Positions 44,989 through 57,217 of a stretch of DNA of 64,000 bases are shown here, piece after piece. Origin of the DNA: Trifolium pratense (lineage: Eukaryota; Streptophyta; Magnoliopsida; Fabales; Fabaceae). A program made the position numbers and the translations under genes. Below the pieces are notes generated by a model. It was not told the DNA's origin. It made no database searches and saw nothing but the letters and a program-made list of their open reading frames with translations. Location of the stretch: assembly GCF_020283565.1 (NCBI RefSeq), contig NC_060061.1, forward strand, positions 4,906,010 to 4,970,009, given 5' to 3'. Numbering within the stretch: the first letter of the stretch is position 1; each line of letters begins with the position of its first letter.

Positions 44989-47062
44989 ATGGTGAAAGTG
45001 GTGGTGGTTTTGGACTTTGATCGGACCATAATCGACGACGACAGTGACAGATGGGTCATCAACGAATTGGGTCTCACCGACTTTTTCAACCAAATCCGCT
45101 CCACCATCCCATCATGGACATCTCTCATGGACACCATCATGAATGAGCTTCACTCCAAAGGAATCACCACAGATAACATCGCACAATGCCTTCAACGTGC
45201 TTTCTTGCATCCTAACATCGCTTCCGCCATCAAATCTGCACAATCTCTTGGGTACGTACTTCAATTACCACTATTTCTCTTCTTCCTTAGCTATCAATCA
45301 CAGACACCAGACATAACACGAACACTGACCCATTGAGAAAATGACATAATTCAGTGTAATCATGACTGTCTATGTCGGTGTCTGACACCGGCGCGTGTCT
45401 GACACTGGGACACTCATAATCTGAGGAGTGTCCGTGATTCATAGTTCCTTAGTATTTCTTAACTTTATGTGCTATAAAAATATTTAATTTGATTTTTTCA
45501 GGTGTGATTTAAGGATAATCAGTGATGCTAATATGTTCTATATTAAGACTATTCTTGAACATCATAATCTTTTAGGATGTTTTTCAGAAATCAATACAAA
45601 CCCATCATTTGTTGATGAAAAGGGTTGCCTTCATGTCACTCCATTTCATGATTCAACATTGCCTCCTCATGGTTGTCAACTCTGCCCTCCAAATATGTGC
45701 AAGGTATATACTTCACTCCCTATTCTTCAACCAATTCTCTTTGGTGTTTTACCTCGCTAGTCAATACTCTCCGGACTTGGGGTATGTTTAGGTTAGTTTT
45801 GCTCAACATGTTTTGAAGTGAACTTAGTTTTGAGTGCATTTGATTTGTTAAAAAATTAAAGAGACTGAACAAGACAATTTAAGTTGTACCTATGTTTAAT
45901 TTTAAAATTGTTTCTGAGGCGTACAAATTGGGAGGAATGATGAAATTCTTGTCGCTCACTAAACAACATGACAAATTTTTGTCCCAAGTATAATAAGATG
46001 CCTAAGATACCAAAATGACCTTTTGTCCACCGGACATTGTGCACAACAAAAAGTTGTTCAACACCTTAAATATTTGTCATGTTCTGTCTTGTGCTGTTCT
46101 GTCCCACCTTTTGCAAATCAAAATGACTCTTTGTATTACTAGTTTGTTATGTTTGCGAAGCTTGAGCTGCTTGAACCAAAACATATGACTTGTGGTGAAA
46201 GAACTACAATTATGTTTGTATGTAAAATTGATTTTATGTGATAACCAGGGTTTCAAAAGTGGTCGGGTAAACAGTTGCAATCACGCCACGATTCTTGATA
46301 TTGCAGATAATCATTGTCAAATGTGGCCGATGCGGCCTCAATTGCAGTTGCCTTGCAGTTTCGGCAACATAAAAAACTGTTATGTCGTGACCCAGATCAC
46401 GGCTTCGAACCTTTATTTAAAAACCTTGATTATAACTACTAATTGAACTAAGTTTTGGAGTCAAAATCAATTTTGATTGAAAATATCAAAATAATCAAAA
46501 TTTAGATTTTTACTCAAAATTACTTATAGGCAAAACAAAATTAGTTTTAACATTAATTTGGCATGAATCTAAGCACTTAATTACTCTTGCATATTTCATA
46601 GTTGAGTTGAGTACACAAGCTAAAGCATTTGTACTAAAACAGTTGATAAAATGGTCCAGGAAGTATCAAAATTTCTACTCTCCATCCAGCTAGTGAAATT
46701 CCTGCTTATATATACAACTTGCAAATTGAAATCTATATATTGCATCATGTCATGTGATCCTTTCAACTTCAATGTTTTTGATTTTGTCTTCTATTCCATC
46801 TCAGGGTTTGATAATAGACCGAATCCGAGGTTCTTTACCTGAAAGTGAAGCAAGATTCATCTACGTTGGAGATGGAGCAGGTGATTATTGCCCTACTTTG
46901 AAGCTCAAGGGAGGTGATTTTGTGATGCCTAGGAAGAATTATCCCTTATGGGACAGGATTGGCACTGACCCAAAACTAGTTCATGCAACAGTTCATGATT
47001 GGAGCAATGGGGAAGAGTTGGAGAACATACTACTCAACCTTGTCAAAAAATTAGTCACATAG
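44989..47062 (+). CDS. HAD phosphatase, PHOSPHO1/thiamine-phosphate-phosphatase-like
   Basis: Haloacid dehalogenase-type phosphatase for a small phosphomonoester; the plant group includes PS2/PEPC1-type phosphatases of phosphocholine, phosphoethanolamine or pyrophosphate and a thiamine-phosphate-phosphatase-like branch. Exons 44989-45251, 45502-45703 and 46805-47062 give 240 residues. All four HAD motifs are visible: motif I LDFDRTIIDDDSD (Asp9, Asp11), motif II RIISDAN (about 92-98), the motif III Lys in CPPNMCKG, and motif IV YVGDGAGDYCP. A Cys-rich loop, HGCQLCPPNMCKG, is typical of the family. In length it fits the branch of Arabidopsis AT4G29530 better than PS2. Substrate not decidable from sequence. 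The second intron (1.1 kb) carries transposon remnants. Confidence 0.93.
45834..46122. mobile_element. Probable MITE in phosphatase intron 2
   Basis: Left 'gtgcatttgatttgttaaaa' and the inverted right 'gtcattttgatttgcaaaag' are similar. The first 70 bases also match 37578-37650 ('gtgcgtttgatctgctaaaa', 'gacaacttcagttgta'), so the family occurs twice in the window. Confidence 0.55.
46248..46427. mobile_element. Probable hAT-type MITE in phosphatase intron 2
   Basis: Ends 'cagggtttcaaaagtgg' and the inverted 'caaggtttttaaataaagg' are similar, with GC-richer inside ('gtggccgatgcggcc'). The flanks gtgataac and attataac match at 6 of 8 bases. Confidence 0.5.
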
Positions 47063-49670
47063 CTCAAAAGGTACATGGCTGCATGAATTACACTCCCGTT
47101 CCTCCGATAGGTAGCATTGCTAGCACCTTAAACTCGATTTGGTTCTCTGGACAAGTTGCATTCTCACAAATAATTCCTGTTTCTATTCCCTTTTCAACAT
47201 ACAGAAATATTTGGATGGATCAATATTAGTAGAAATCCATCTAGCATGCATTGTTTTGTTTGTCCTTCATAACTGGTTGGTGTGATTTGTAAACATCAGA
47301 AGGCAGAACTATAATACCTAATGCTCCAGTTCTATCAGAGAATGAAAAACCACTATTTTGGTTTTCAAAACATTTCTCAATTAGTTTTAATTTTTTAAAG
47401 AAACATACCTGAATGCATGCTTATTTTTATCCTAATTATGTAATGTTGATCAGTTAGTAGAAAATTACTTTTTCTCTATTTGCTCGTATACATCAGAAGG
47501 CTGATGGTGCTCTACTAGAAACTTGCATTTTTACAAATTTCCTCCTGGTTGATAGTATATTTAAGTGGGCGGCACACGCTATTAATTTGGTCCGTAATTA
47601 CATTGAAAATCAAAATACATCTCTGAAAGTGAACGGTGTCTATCACAGTATCGCTTGCGTTAGTCCAAAAGATGACGTCTATCAATTGACGTCTCTGACT
47701 ATGATGATTTGCCACATAGGATGCCAACTGCTCTCCACGTATGTGCCACATCAATAGGGACCAAATTGCAAGTGTCTAAACAAACAACCTGAGTCTGGAA
47801 AATTCAATTTTGGCCCTCCAACTTTGAAGACTCTCTTGTCTATTATGTCTCAAGTTAAGGGGCAATAGTTTCTAGTATACTGGGGAATGAGTAAAGGGTA
47901 ACTGTGCCACATTTATCTAAATTAAGCATTTAATTGTTCTAAATTTTCTTTGCTGTCTTCACTTTTTACTCAAAAAATGAGATGCTTAGAGTTACCTATA
48001 CAGTCTTCTTTGTTGTAAGTAATACAATTAGAAAAAGCTTATATTAAGAAAGTTGTTTATATGTGATAAGAACCAAATTCTAGTCTATAATTTTTTTGTA
48101 AATGTGCTTGTAGAAGCTTTTAATGGATCTGTTTCTTCTGGTGTAGGCTTGGCTATAATAGCAACAAAATTTTAACTAAATTCTAAATTCTAATTATTTT
48201 CATTATCTTTGGCTATGCTATGTATGCTGCTATTTTTTTTTTTTTGCCTGTAGTAATTTCCTGAGAGCTTGTGTAATTGTTGTATTTGATCATTGTTCTG
48301 CTGTTTTAGAAGATGATTATTTTTCTTGTTTACTTGCTATTGGAGTCATTCATCATTATTTGTTGAAAGTGACTTTGTAAAATATGTCTTAGTTTCTTAA
48401 CAAATATGTGTGATATATGTGTAATCCACATAAGGTTGAATTTAGACATCTAACCTAATTGCATTTGCATACTTTATTGCCAACTAAGAGATTAATTATA
48501 AAACTACAACATTATTTTCTAATGTTCCTATGCCTTCATTGATTCTCTTGACATTAGCAAAATTTTAAAACTACATACACACACATGGCCACTTTCTTTT
48601 TTTGCTTTTGTAAGTTTATGGCTTCTAATATTCCCTTCCAACATTTGCCATAATTTGAAGCTAGCTTACTTTGACAATTTTTTTTTACCCCTATCCCTCA
48701 CTATTTAAAGATTAGTCGATATAGTTAACTGCATTAGTATTTAGTGTGAACCAAATATTCTTTACACGTTTTGGAGTTGAGTAGACCACAATGAGTGACA
48801 AAACTTTTCTTTTAAGGGTCTTAACCTTGTTGCATGTTGGATTTGAGCTCATGATTTCTGATTAAATGGAAAGAGATTTAAAGGGTGTAATCTTAAGGAT
48901 TTGTTTTTCATTTTGTTTACAATCATGGAAAAATATACTTATAGTTTTCAAAAGAAACCATATTTTTGATGTTTTAATTGGAAGAATTAATCATGGGTAC
49001 TTGATAAATTCGGTGGCATCAATGAAACTATGAAAGCAACATAGTTTAATGAACTCAATACTCATCATAAAGCTGGACACGTGAGAACTGAGAAAACATA
49101 AACTCAGTTTGAATGAAAGTTTGTGCCGATCTAGTCTCACTCTCACTTGTGGGTTTGTGTGGCTTGACAGTGTACAGGTAGTAGTAGTAGTACTCTAGTA
49201 ATAAAAACCATACAGCAATTGCTATTAATTGAGCACATGTACTCTTTTTCATGTGGTCAGCACTACCTAAAACTCACAACGGGCAAAGTTTTTTTTATTC
49301 AAATTGAGATAAAGATGTTCAATCTAGCAATTTTGACATTGTCACTTGAGTTAAGTATTACGAACCTGCACATGTAATCTTTATCGGTATAAAACATATG
49401 TCTGTTCTATTGCTTGTTTTGCTCCCCTTTGCCCACCCTCCCCTAGAGGCACGTGCCATTGGTGGACCTCGTAAGGCGGATGAGCCTTGCGGGACACCTT
49501 GAAACGCAATTCTATTGAAAGTCAATTGAAGTTGTTAAGTTGACATAAAACATATTTTCTGCCAACGTAAAATTTTTGTTTATAGATAATTTCTACGTAA
49601 GTGTTCACTCTATAAATAATTTTTTACGTAAGTGTTCTCTGAATGTCCTAAGTTGGTTAAAGCCATTGCT
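47063..49670. other. Phosphatase 3'UTR and intergenic stretch
   Basis: The 3'UTR covers roughly the first 250-400 bases. The rest is non-coding. Chance frames (47515-47754 minus, 49055-49252 minus) have no domain. A GC-richer patch at 49430-49500 ('ggtggacctcgtaaggcgg') is unexplained. Confidence 0.4.
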
Positions 49671-49687
49671 ATGTTAGCAAATCAGTT

Positions 49688-49772
49688 CCAAATTCTGCTG
49701 GAAAATAACGTTAAACCAGTCCCATTTTCTGCAGGAAAATAACAGTAAACCAGTCCCCAAATTCTGTAGGAA
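49688..49772. repeat. Minisatellite, about 36-bp unit, 2.3 copies
   Basis: 'ttctgctggaaaataacgtt' with 'aaaccagtccc' is repeated as 'ttctgcaggaaaataacagt' with 'aaaccagtcccc', then 'ttctgtagg'. It ends at the border of the next MITE. Confidence 0.8.
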
Positions 49773-50082
49773 ACTATGTTTGGATTGGTGGTACAAAATG
49801 GAATGGAGCGGAATGGAACAAAATGGAATGGAGTGGAACGGAGCGGAATGGAGTATAAATACCATTCTATTGTTTGGATATATTTTATAAATATTCATTC
49901 CATTGCATACACCCCAATTTGGAGGGGAAAGAAAATTAGAAGATTGGATGGTATGGGATGGAATGAGTTCCATTGTGTTCCATTCCACTCCATTCATTTT
50001 TTGCAAATCCAAACAATGGAACTTAGTTAGTTACCACTCTATTCCATTCCATTCCATCCTTTACCACCTATCCAAATATAGT
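49773..50082. mobile_element. MITE with ggaatgga subterminal repeats
   Basis: Ends 'actatgtttggattggtggta' and the inverse 'actatatttggataggtggta'. The inside carries many 'ggaatgga' units on one side and 'ttccattcc' on the other, giving overlapping open frames on both strands that are not genes. No clear duplication flanks it. Confidence 0.78.
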
Positions 50083-50089
50083 CTAACAG

Positions 50090-51778
50090 TTGATCATGAT
50101 TTAAATGGACTTTGGACCATGTATGTATAAGTATTTATATGCTTGAGTTGTGACCCTAGTGGTACCAGAGATCACTAGATATAGTGATTGGATAATCTGG
50201 TTGGGATTTTGAGACGGGATCTCACGTAACAACAAGATGAGTCAAGGAGTCGTGCTTTAGCCCTCGATAGGAAGTTTAGTCGACTAGATAGATAATCTGA
50301 GGTGAGTCCCAAGAATATGACCTCAAATTTTCACTTTCAGTCACCAAAGATGCATTCTTGTGTTGACTCCATTGCATCAACCAAACCCAATAAAATTGGT
50401 TAGCATGTAGTCAATTCAATTGTTGGATTTTGGCCATTCTATTTGTATGCACTATGGAAAGGTTTCCACCGTTTGATAATTAATCCAATTTTGGCACCAC
50501 ATATACACATGAAAGCAACATTTTTAATAGGTCTATCCATCAAGTATTAAGTGGGGATTGACGTAAGCTGCAATTTCGTGCCGAATATAATTACAGATAC
50601 TATATAGTAGCATAGTACTTTCAATTTAAATAGTCTTAAATCATAATAGTTGTTGGAACTTCTATATAGAAGTATATAGTACATCAAATTATTGTAAAAA
50701 AAAAGTATATGCAGTACATTGAAATTAAACAATCTTAATTTTAATAGTAATTGGAACTTTCTAAGAGGCTTAGTCCTTAGTTACTTGCAATAGAAAGGTA
50801 CCCAACTAATTATAAAATTCACATGTTATGTCATCAATGCCACGTTATTTAAGGCTTTGTTAGTGTGATTTTCAAGTTAAACCACTTGCTAATTATAATA
50901 CTTGCTAGTACTACTTTTTTTAATATCCATTTCCCTATGTTCAAGCGATACATTTGATACTCCATTCCTTCATTTCATATTAAGATTTTTTAAAGGTAAT
51001 GTAAACTATTTTTCAATGCAAAATAATATGAACTAAAATATTATTATTTTTTACAGGAATAATTTAAATATATTTTTAATCTCAATAAATATACCACATG
51101 TAATTTTTTTTTTATCCTTGCAAATATCAATTTTTTACTTTTGATTTTTACTGTTCATTTTAGTTCGACTAATTCAATAAATAAGAGTAACCCAAAAAAA
51201 AAATTTAAATACATCATTGATATTTTAAAATGGCAAATAGTATGGAATAATAAAATTTATTTACACAACTAATTATTTTGTTAACTTTTAGTAACCATCC
51301 ACAATAGTGATCATCTTAGAAGATGTAAAAATACAGCTGCTCATTGTTTAGTAGGAGTAGCAAAACACTTTGGATCTTGTTCTTGTTCCTGTTTGTATGG
51401 ATTTTCTTTCCTTGAATTGAATGCATGCTTTGACCGTTAAAATAAAATAAAATAAAATAAAATGATAGAGCCCACATGTAAGAAGAGAGGGTAACTATAC
51501 AAGGAGGAGTGGTCTCCACTAGTCAGTCATTTTTTTCATCCCGGGAGGGAGTACCTAATAAATTTGATCCCTATTAGCTTAAATAAATCTCTGCTAGTTC
51601 ACAAATTCTAATTTAACTCAATGTCAAAATTGTTAAATTGTTAAGTCGAATGTTGTAATCGAAGTCCGAAACCTGATACCTTCATTTATGTGTCTTGAAT
51701 TTTCAATCATTTTTTCACTAAGTGTTTGGTTTGAGATAAAGAAAATGAGAAGAGAGAAAAACACGGATTCCAATGGAT
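50090..51778. other. Intergenic, no gene seen
   Basis: AT-rich with 'aaaat' pentamer repeats at 51440-51465. No known gene or bounded repeat. Confidence 0.4.
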
Positions 51779-51781
51779 GTA

Positions 51782-52037
51782 CTCCCTCCGGGCATAAATA
51801 TAAGAAAAAATAACCGTTTACGCGGTGTTTAATAAATTTAGTTAAGTGTAGTTAATTTTCTTGATTTAATGCAAAACATGAGTTAAGTTTACTATATTAC
51901 CCTTTGAAAAGTGATTTATGCCTTGAAAATCACATAAACTTTTGAAAAGTGAAATGATTAAATAAAGGTATATTAGGAATAGTAGTATTAATTAGTTTAA
52001 AAGTAGTTGACTTTTGCTCATTTGTATCCGAAGGGAG
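51782..52037. mobile_element. Stowaway MITE with TA duplication
   Basis: Ends 'ctccctccgggcataaat' and the inverse 'ctcccttcggatacaaat'. TA duplication at 51780-51781 and 52038-52039. The interior is diverged from family A. Confidence 0.85.
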
Positions 52038-52139
52038 TACTTGGACTAAAGCTAATCCAAATACATCCATTAGAATCCGTATCCTTCTCTTTTCCCATTT
52101 TCTTTCTCTGGAACCAAACACACACGATGATCTAAAAAG

Positions 52140-52815
52140 AGCTTAAAACTTTTGTGAACTCGTAAGGACTCTAAATTCAGTGCTAATAATAATCAATAAT
52201 GTAACCCTTCTCATTTAATTTTGGGATTACCAAACGGATTTGTCCCACACACTCACACATAAATTGTCTACTCATTTCTTTGTTTCATCATTAGTTTCAC
52301 ATGATCCATTTTTATTAACATAATAAATTCTTTAAATTCAATTAAATGAACTTCACTTTATATTCTGATTTCTGCAATCATTGTACATAAAAACTGTTAC
52401 AAAAAAATGGCAATAAAAGTTGATAGGGTACCCTATACAGCTTGGCTTACATGAAAACAAATTCTGTTTCATCTTCACACATTCAACATGTTCACTTTGT
52501 CATTGTTTTCTTTATAATGTCTCTTTCTTCTTCTTCTTCTTCTAATGTCTCTATAGTTCCTGTCACACTGCTACAATACAACACTACTTGTTACATTTTT
52601 GTGTGCTTTAACGGCAACGTTGTTGTTTGATTAAAGTGTCTTGATTCTTGAACTTTGTGTCCATTGTCTGTTTCTATTTGTTTTTTCTTTCTTTTGTTTT
52701 TTTGTACTTTTTTTTTAACTTTTTTTTGAAACTTTTTTTTTTCTTCTGGGTAGTTGATTTAACATTTCAGATGGATTCTGAGATTTGATTTTTGTTGTAA
52801 AGTTGAAAACTTGAA
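52140..52815 (+). promoter_or_regulatory. Promoter and long leader of the USP-kinase gene
   Basis: Non-coding apart from an upstream reading frame (52442-52630, 62 codons) that could act as an upstream ORF if the transcript starts early. T-rich and CTT-rich sequence precedes the ATG at 52816. No TATA box stands out. Confidence 0.4.
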
Positions 52816-55800
52816 ATGAATAGACAAAAGGGTCATCATTATGATGAAGATATGAGTTCTTCTTCTTCTTCTTCTTCTAAGGTTATTGTTGTTGCTGTTA
52901 AAGCTTCAAAAGATATTTCAAGAACTGCTTTGGTTTGGGCTTTGACTCATGTTGTTCAACCTGGAGATTGCATTAAGCTTTTGGTTATCATTCCTGCACT
53001 TTCATCAAGTATTGTCATTAATCTCTTTCATTCTTTTCTTTTTCAATTCAATTTTGTTTACAATTTCATACTATGCTTCTGTTTTTGCAGCTTTTGTATC
53101 TTTTTTGTGTTATCCCTTAATATTGATTACTTTGAGGAAAGTGAAAATTAAAATTAGAATTAAGAACTTGTATATTTAAAATGAGGTAGAGAATATATAT
53201 ATAGGGTGAGGTTGAAGTTGATTGAGATCTGAACAATCTTGTTGTAAACATTGTGGTAATAAGGTTTATGATTGATTGTGATTATAATATATGTGCATTT
53301 TACAGGAAAAAAAGTATGGGGGTTTTCAAGATTTACTACTGATTGTGCCACTAATCACTGGACATCGCGATTAGGAACGGTTTCAGATCAGAAAGAAGAT
53401 ATTACAAATTCATGTTCTCAATTAGTGCTTCAACTACATGATTTCTATGATCCTGAGAAGGTTGGAACATATCTCTAATAATTTCCAGTTATATGTGTCT
53501 CTGCAATTCAGCTTTTGTAACCTTTCGAACATTTGGACAGATAAAGATTAGAGTGAAGATTCTTTCTGGCTCTTCGTGTGGCGCGGTGGCTGCTGAAGCC
53601 AAGAGAGTGCAGTCAAGCTGGGTTATATTGGACAGGTAATAAGAGTGCTTTGTATTTTCCACATTACTTATTTCTTAGAGGTTGTGTTCTTGTTTAATGC
53701 ATCTAGAAAGTGACACGAATCACCATTTTACAACTGTTTCTGAGGGGATTTGAACTGTCCCTTATATGCAATACAATGTACTCCTATTAGTCCTATAGAT
53801 TATTTATGAGTAATAGACTGTTTCTACTATAAAATTTTCCAAATTATTTATGAGTGGAAAAAAATCATTTGTTCTTTGGCAATTGTAGAAAATTGAAAGG
53901 TGAAAAGAAATACTGCATGGACGAGCTGCATTGCAATATTGTAATTATGAAGCATTCTCACCCAAAGATTCTACGCTTGAATTTGAATAGTTCGCCTAAG
54001 AAGGAACTTGATAGAGATTGTACATTTTTGTTGGAGCCGAATGCATACACAAGAAGCTTAAAAGACAATTTTGAACATTCAGATATAATTAAAGGTCCAT
54101 CAGTTACTCCGGCTAGTAGTCCAGAACAAGGCTCACCACCATTGACTGTAACTACTGATATTGGAACAGCGTCGATATCGAGCTCAGATCCTGGAACATC
54201 GCCATTTTTCCATTCTGACAATTACGAAAGACGGAGGAGATGTTTTCCCTTTGTTGTTCACGAGGGACTGACAAACCTCGAGGATATTGTATCTGACTCG
54301 GAGAGTGAAAAGCTAAGTTCATCATCCAAAAGTTCATCTTTTCAGCCATGGATTTCAAATATGATTTGTGTAGACGGCGAGTTCTCAAAACACGAAGAAA
54401 ATATCAAAAGATCTAGTGATAAGTCTTTGGTTTCTACCTATGAATCTTTGCTTCAGAAATTGACGATGTTGGATCAAGATCATATCTATGGAAAGCCTAC
54501 TTGTAAAATTGATGTGAACTTGAGCAAGAGTGTTAGAGAAGCAATTTCACTAGCCAGAAATGCACCTCATGGACCTCCTCCACTGTGCTCTATTTGTCAA
54601 CACAAAGCACCTGCATTTGGGAATCCTCCAAGGTGGTTTACGTTTGCGGAACTACAGCTCGCCACAGGTGGTTTTTCGCAAGCAAACTTCTTGGCCGAAG
54701 GTGGTTTTGGTTCTGTACACCGTGGTGTCCTGCCAGACGGACAAGTTGTTGCTGTCAAGCAGTATAAATTAGCCAGTACTCAAGGAGATAAAGAATTTTG
54801 CTCAGAAGTAGAGGTCTTAAGCTGCGCACAACACCGCAATGTTGTGATGCTAACTGGTTTCTGTGTCGAGGATGGAAGAAGATTGCTAGTTTATGAGTAT
54901 ATCTGCAATGGATCGCTCGATTCTCATCTCTACGGTAACTTCCCTTGTATTCTAAATAATTTAAAACTACATTCATAACATCATGGCAAAAAAATTTATG
55001 GGACCATTTGGATTTGCAGGACGAATGCAGAATGTGTTGGATTGGTCTGCACGCCAAAAAATTGCGGTTGGAGCAGCACGTGGTTTGAGATATCTTCATG
55101 AAGAATGTAGAGTTGGTTGCATTGTACACCGTGATTTGCGACCTAACAATATCCTCCTCACTCACGATTTTGAAGCATTAGTACGCCTTATTTACTTATG
55201 TACATTATTGACTTATTATTTTTGCAGCCATTGCTGATAAATGATTGTTTATTTGTATGTCTCGACTAACCGGCAATTATTGGATTTAGGTGGGAGATTT
55301 TGGACTTGCTAGGTGGCAACCAGACGGAGATATGGGCGTCGAAACTAGGGTGATAGGAACATTTGGGTAGTGCTAGATGAAATCCAATTTATTTTTCATC
55401 TCATTTTGTTATGATTAGTTGTGAAATGTAATGAAAGAAATTTTGTTGTTCCTTTAGGTATTTGGCACCAGAATATGCTCAAAGTGGTCAAATTACTGAA
55501 AAAGCTGATGTGTACTCATTTGGGATAGTATTACTGGAACTTGTGACCGGTCGGAAAGCTGTGGATATTAGTCGGCCGAGGGGCCAGCAATGCCTTAGTG
55601 AATGGGTAAGATTTACTATCCCTATCTCTTTTATAAGCAGCGCCGTTTTGCTTATATTTAGGGACAAAGGTGGTTTATAATGAGTCTAGTGTCATAAACA
55701 TGAAAGAGAAACACGTCGTGTAAAACTCTCTTTTCAATTATTTCTCTTTGATTGGATAAAGTCTGTGTGGATTCCACTAAATCACGTAGATCTCATTTCC

Positions 55801-56348
55801 GAAGTGGCGGACCCCTGTGAATTTCCAAGAATCACGCATAGTGTTTTAAAGAGAGTTGCTAGTAGCATCTTTGAAAGTAGTATTGATTACATCTTCGATA
55901 ATAACAGTCTGCTATGATATGCTTTTCTCATGAAACAAAAACTGATCCATTTAAAACTATTTATTCGTCATTGTTTACGGTTCAAATATTTGTATAGGCA
56001 CGCCCGTTGCTTGAAGAACAAGCCATTCATAAACTTGTAGATCCGAGCATAGGAAACAGCTATGTTGATCAAGAGGTTTATCGCATGATGCAGTGTTCCT
56101 CTATGTGCATTCGACGGGATCCTCATTTAAGGCCTCGTGTGTCTCAGGTAGGAAAATTAATTAATTTACATATTTATAGTTTGTCTATGAGGGACCATAA
56201 CTCATGGATCATTCTATACACATTCATCTTTCAGAACATTGATGTTTAATTACAACTATTCATCCATCTCCATCTCCATCTCCACAACCTCATTTTTTGT
56301 GTTGTCTCATAGGTGCTCAAGATGCTTGAAGGTGACATTCTCATGTGA
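52816..56348 (+). CDS. Receptor-like cytoplasmic kinase with N-terminal USP domain
   Basis: A soluble Ser/Thr kinase-like protein without signal peptide or membrane span. Exons 52816-53008, 53306-53460, 53541-53635, 53889-54934, 55020-55180, 55290-55366, 55458-55605, 55998-56147 and 56313-56348 join in frame to 686 residues. A universal-stress-protein-like domain (about 20-175; [22 protein letters not shown]) follows a poly-Ser run coded by a TCT repeat. A Ser-rich linker (about 180-385) precedes the kinase domain (about 400-680): Gly loop [10 protein letters not shown] (418-427), Lys438 in [13 protein letters not shown] (533-540), DFG (553-555) and APEYAQSG. The catalytic-loop Lys is Arg537, a family trait that led databases to call these 'inactive protein kinase SELMODRAFT_444075-like', yet Asp535, Lys438 and DFG are all kept. 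Activity is open. Confidence 0.94.
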
Positions 56349-57190
56349 TTGCCGATCATTTTTACATTTCCCGAGTGTATCAGACCATAGCAGAAAACAA
56401 AGGACAATGCTGTGTGTGCAGAGGAAAACATGGAGGGAGGTTGAGGTTCTTTTTATAGGTGGAGAGTGCACAAGTTTAAAGCTTCTTGCATTTCTTCTTT
56501 TTACTAGTAATTTTTTTGGTTTAGTGATGTAAATAATAGTATCTATCGACGATTTTGTGGAGGGGAGAGGAACATAGTATAACTAACGAAATCGGAATTT
56601 AGCTCATTGTACAGAACAATATTCCAGTTTTGGTTTATCCTATCCAGTAATGAAAATTTCCTGAAACAATTACATTCTGTCATATTGAATTTTTTTTACA
56701 GGAGCCAATAATTGCAGGAGTAGGTGTTGCATTCAGTTATTCACAAAGATAGTTCTCCTGATTGAAGAATCTTACCAATGAAAGTAAGAGCTGAACAACA
56801 TTAGCCTAATCATATTATGCATTGTCAAAATGGCAGCAAAACATTGATCACAAAGTAAGAGACTACCATAAGCTTAAATGAAAACATCTCATTCAACTTG
56901 TTTCTTGTGAATAGTTTTTATGCTATTCATGTCGTATTTTGAATTTATGTCGAATGTCATCGATGTAACACATAAGAGACTTACGACCTTCTCTTGGTAC
57001 ATCCGAAATTTGAGAGAAGACTAATACTAAGATTTAACTTTTAAATTGACGACGACTCTCATCACGTAAAACTATTCAAATATTGATGCATTTTTTAAGT
57101 CAACTGAGACATCATCAATCTTGATAAAAGCTTTATAAAAATTCAATAAAATTATGTGCAACATCTAATGGTTTTGGAAGATGTCAAACC
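56349..57190. other. Kinase 3'UTR and flank
   Basis: The likely 3'UTR runs to about 56700 (AATAA-type strings near 56650). Then comes non-coding sequence up to a Helitron end. Confidence 0.4.
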
Positions 57191-57217
57191 CCTATCTATA
57201 TATCTATATATCTTCTA

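Noticed and set aside
49776..50130. Three overlapping frames on both strands
   Set aside because: Produced by ggaatgga/ttccattcc repeats in a MITE.
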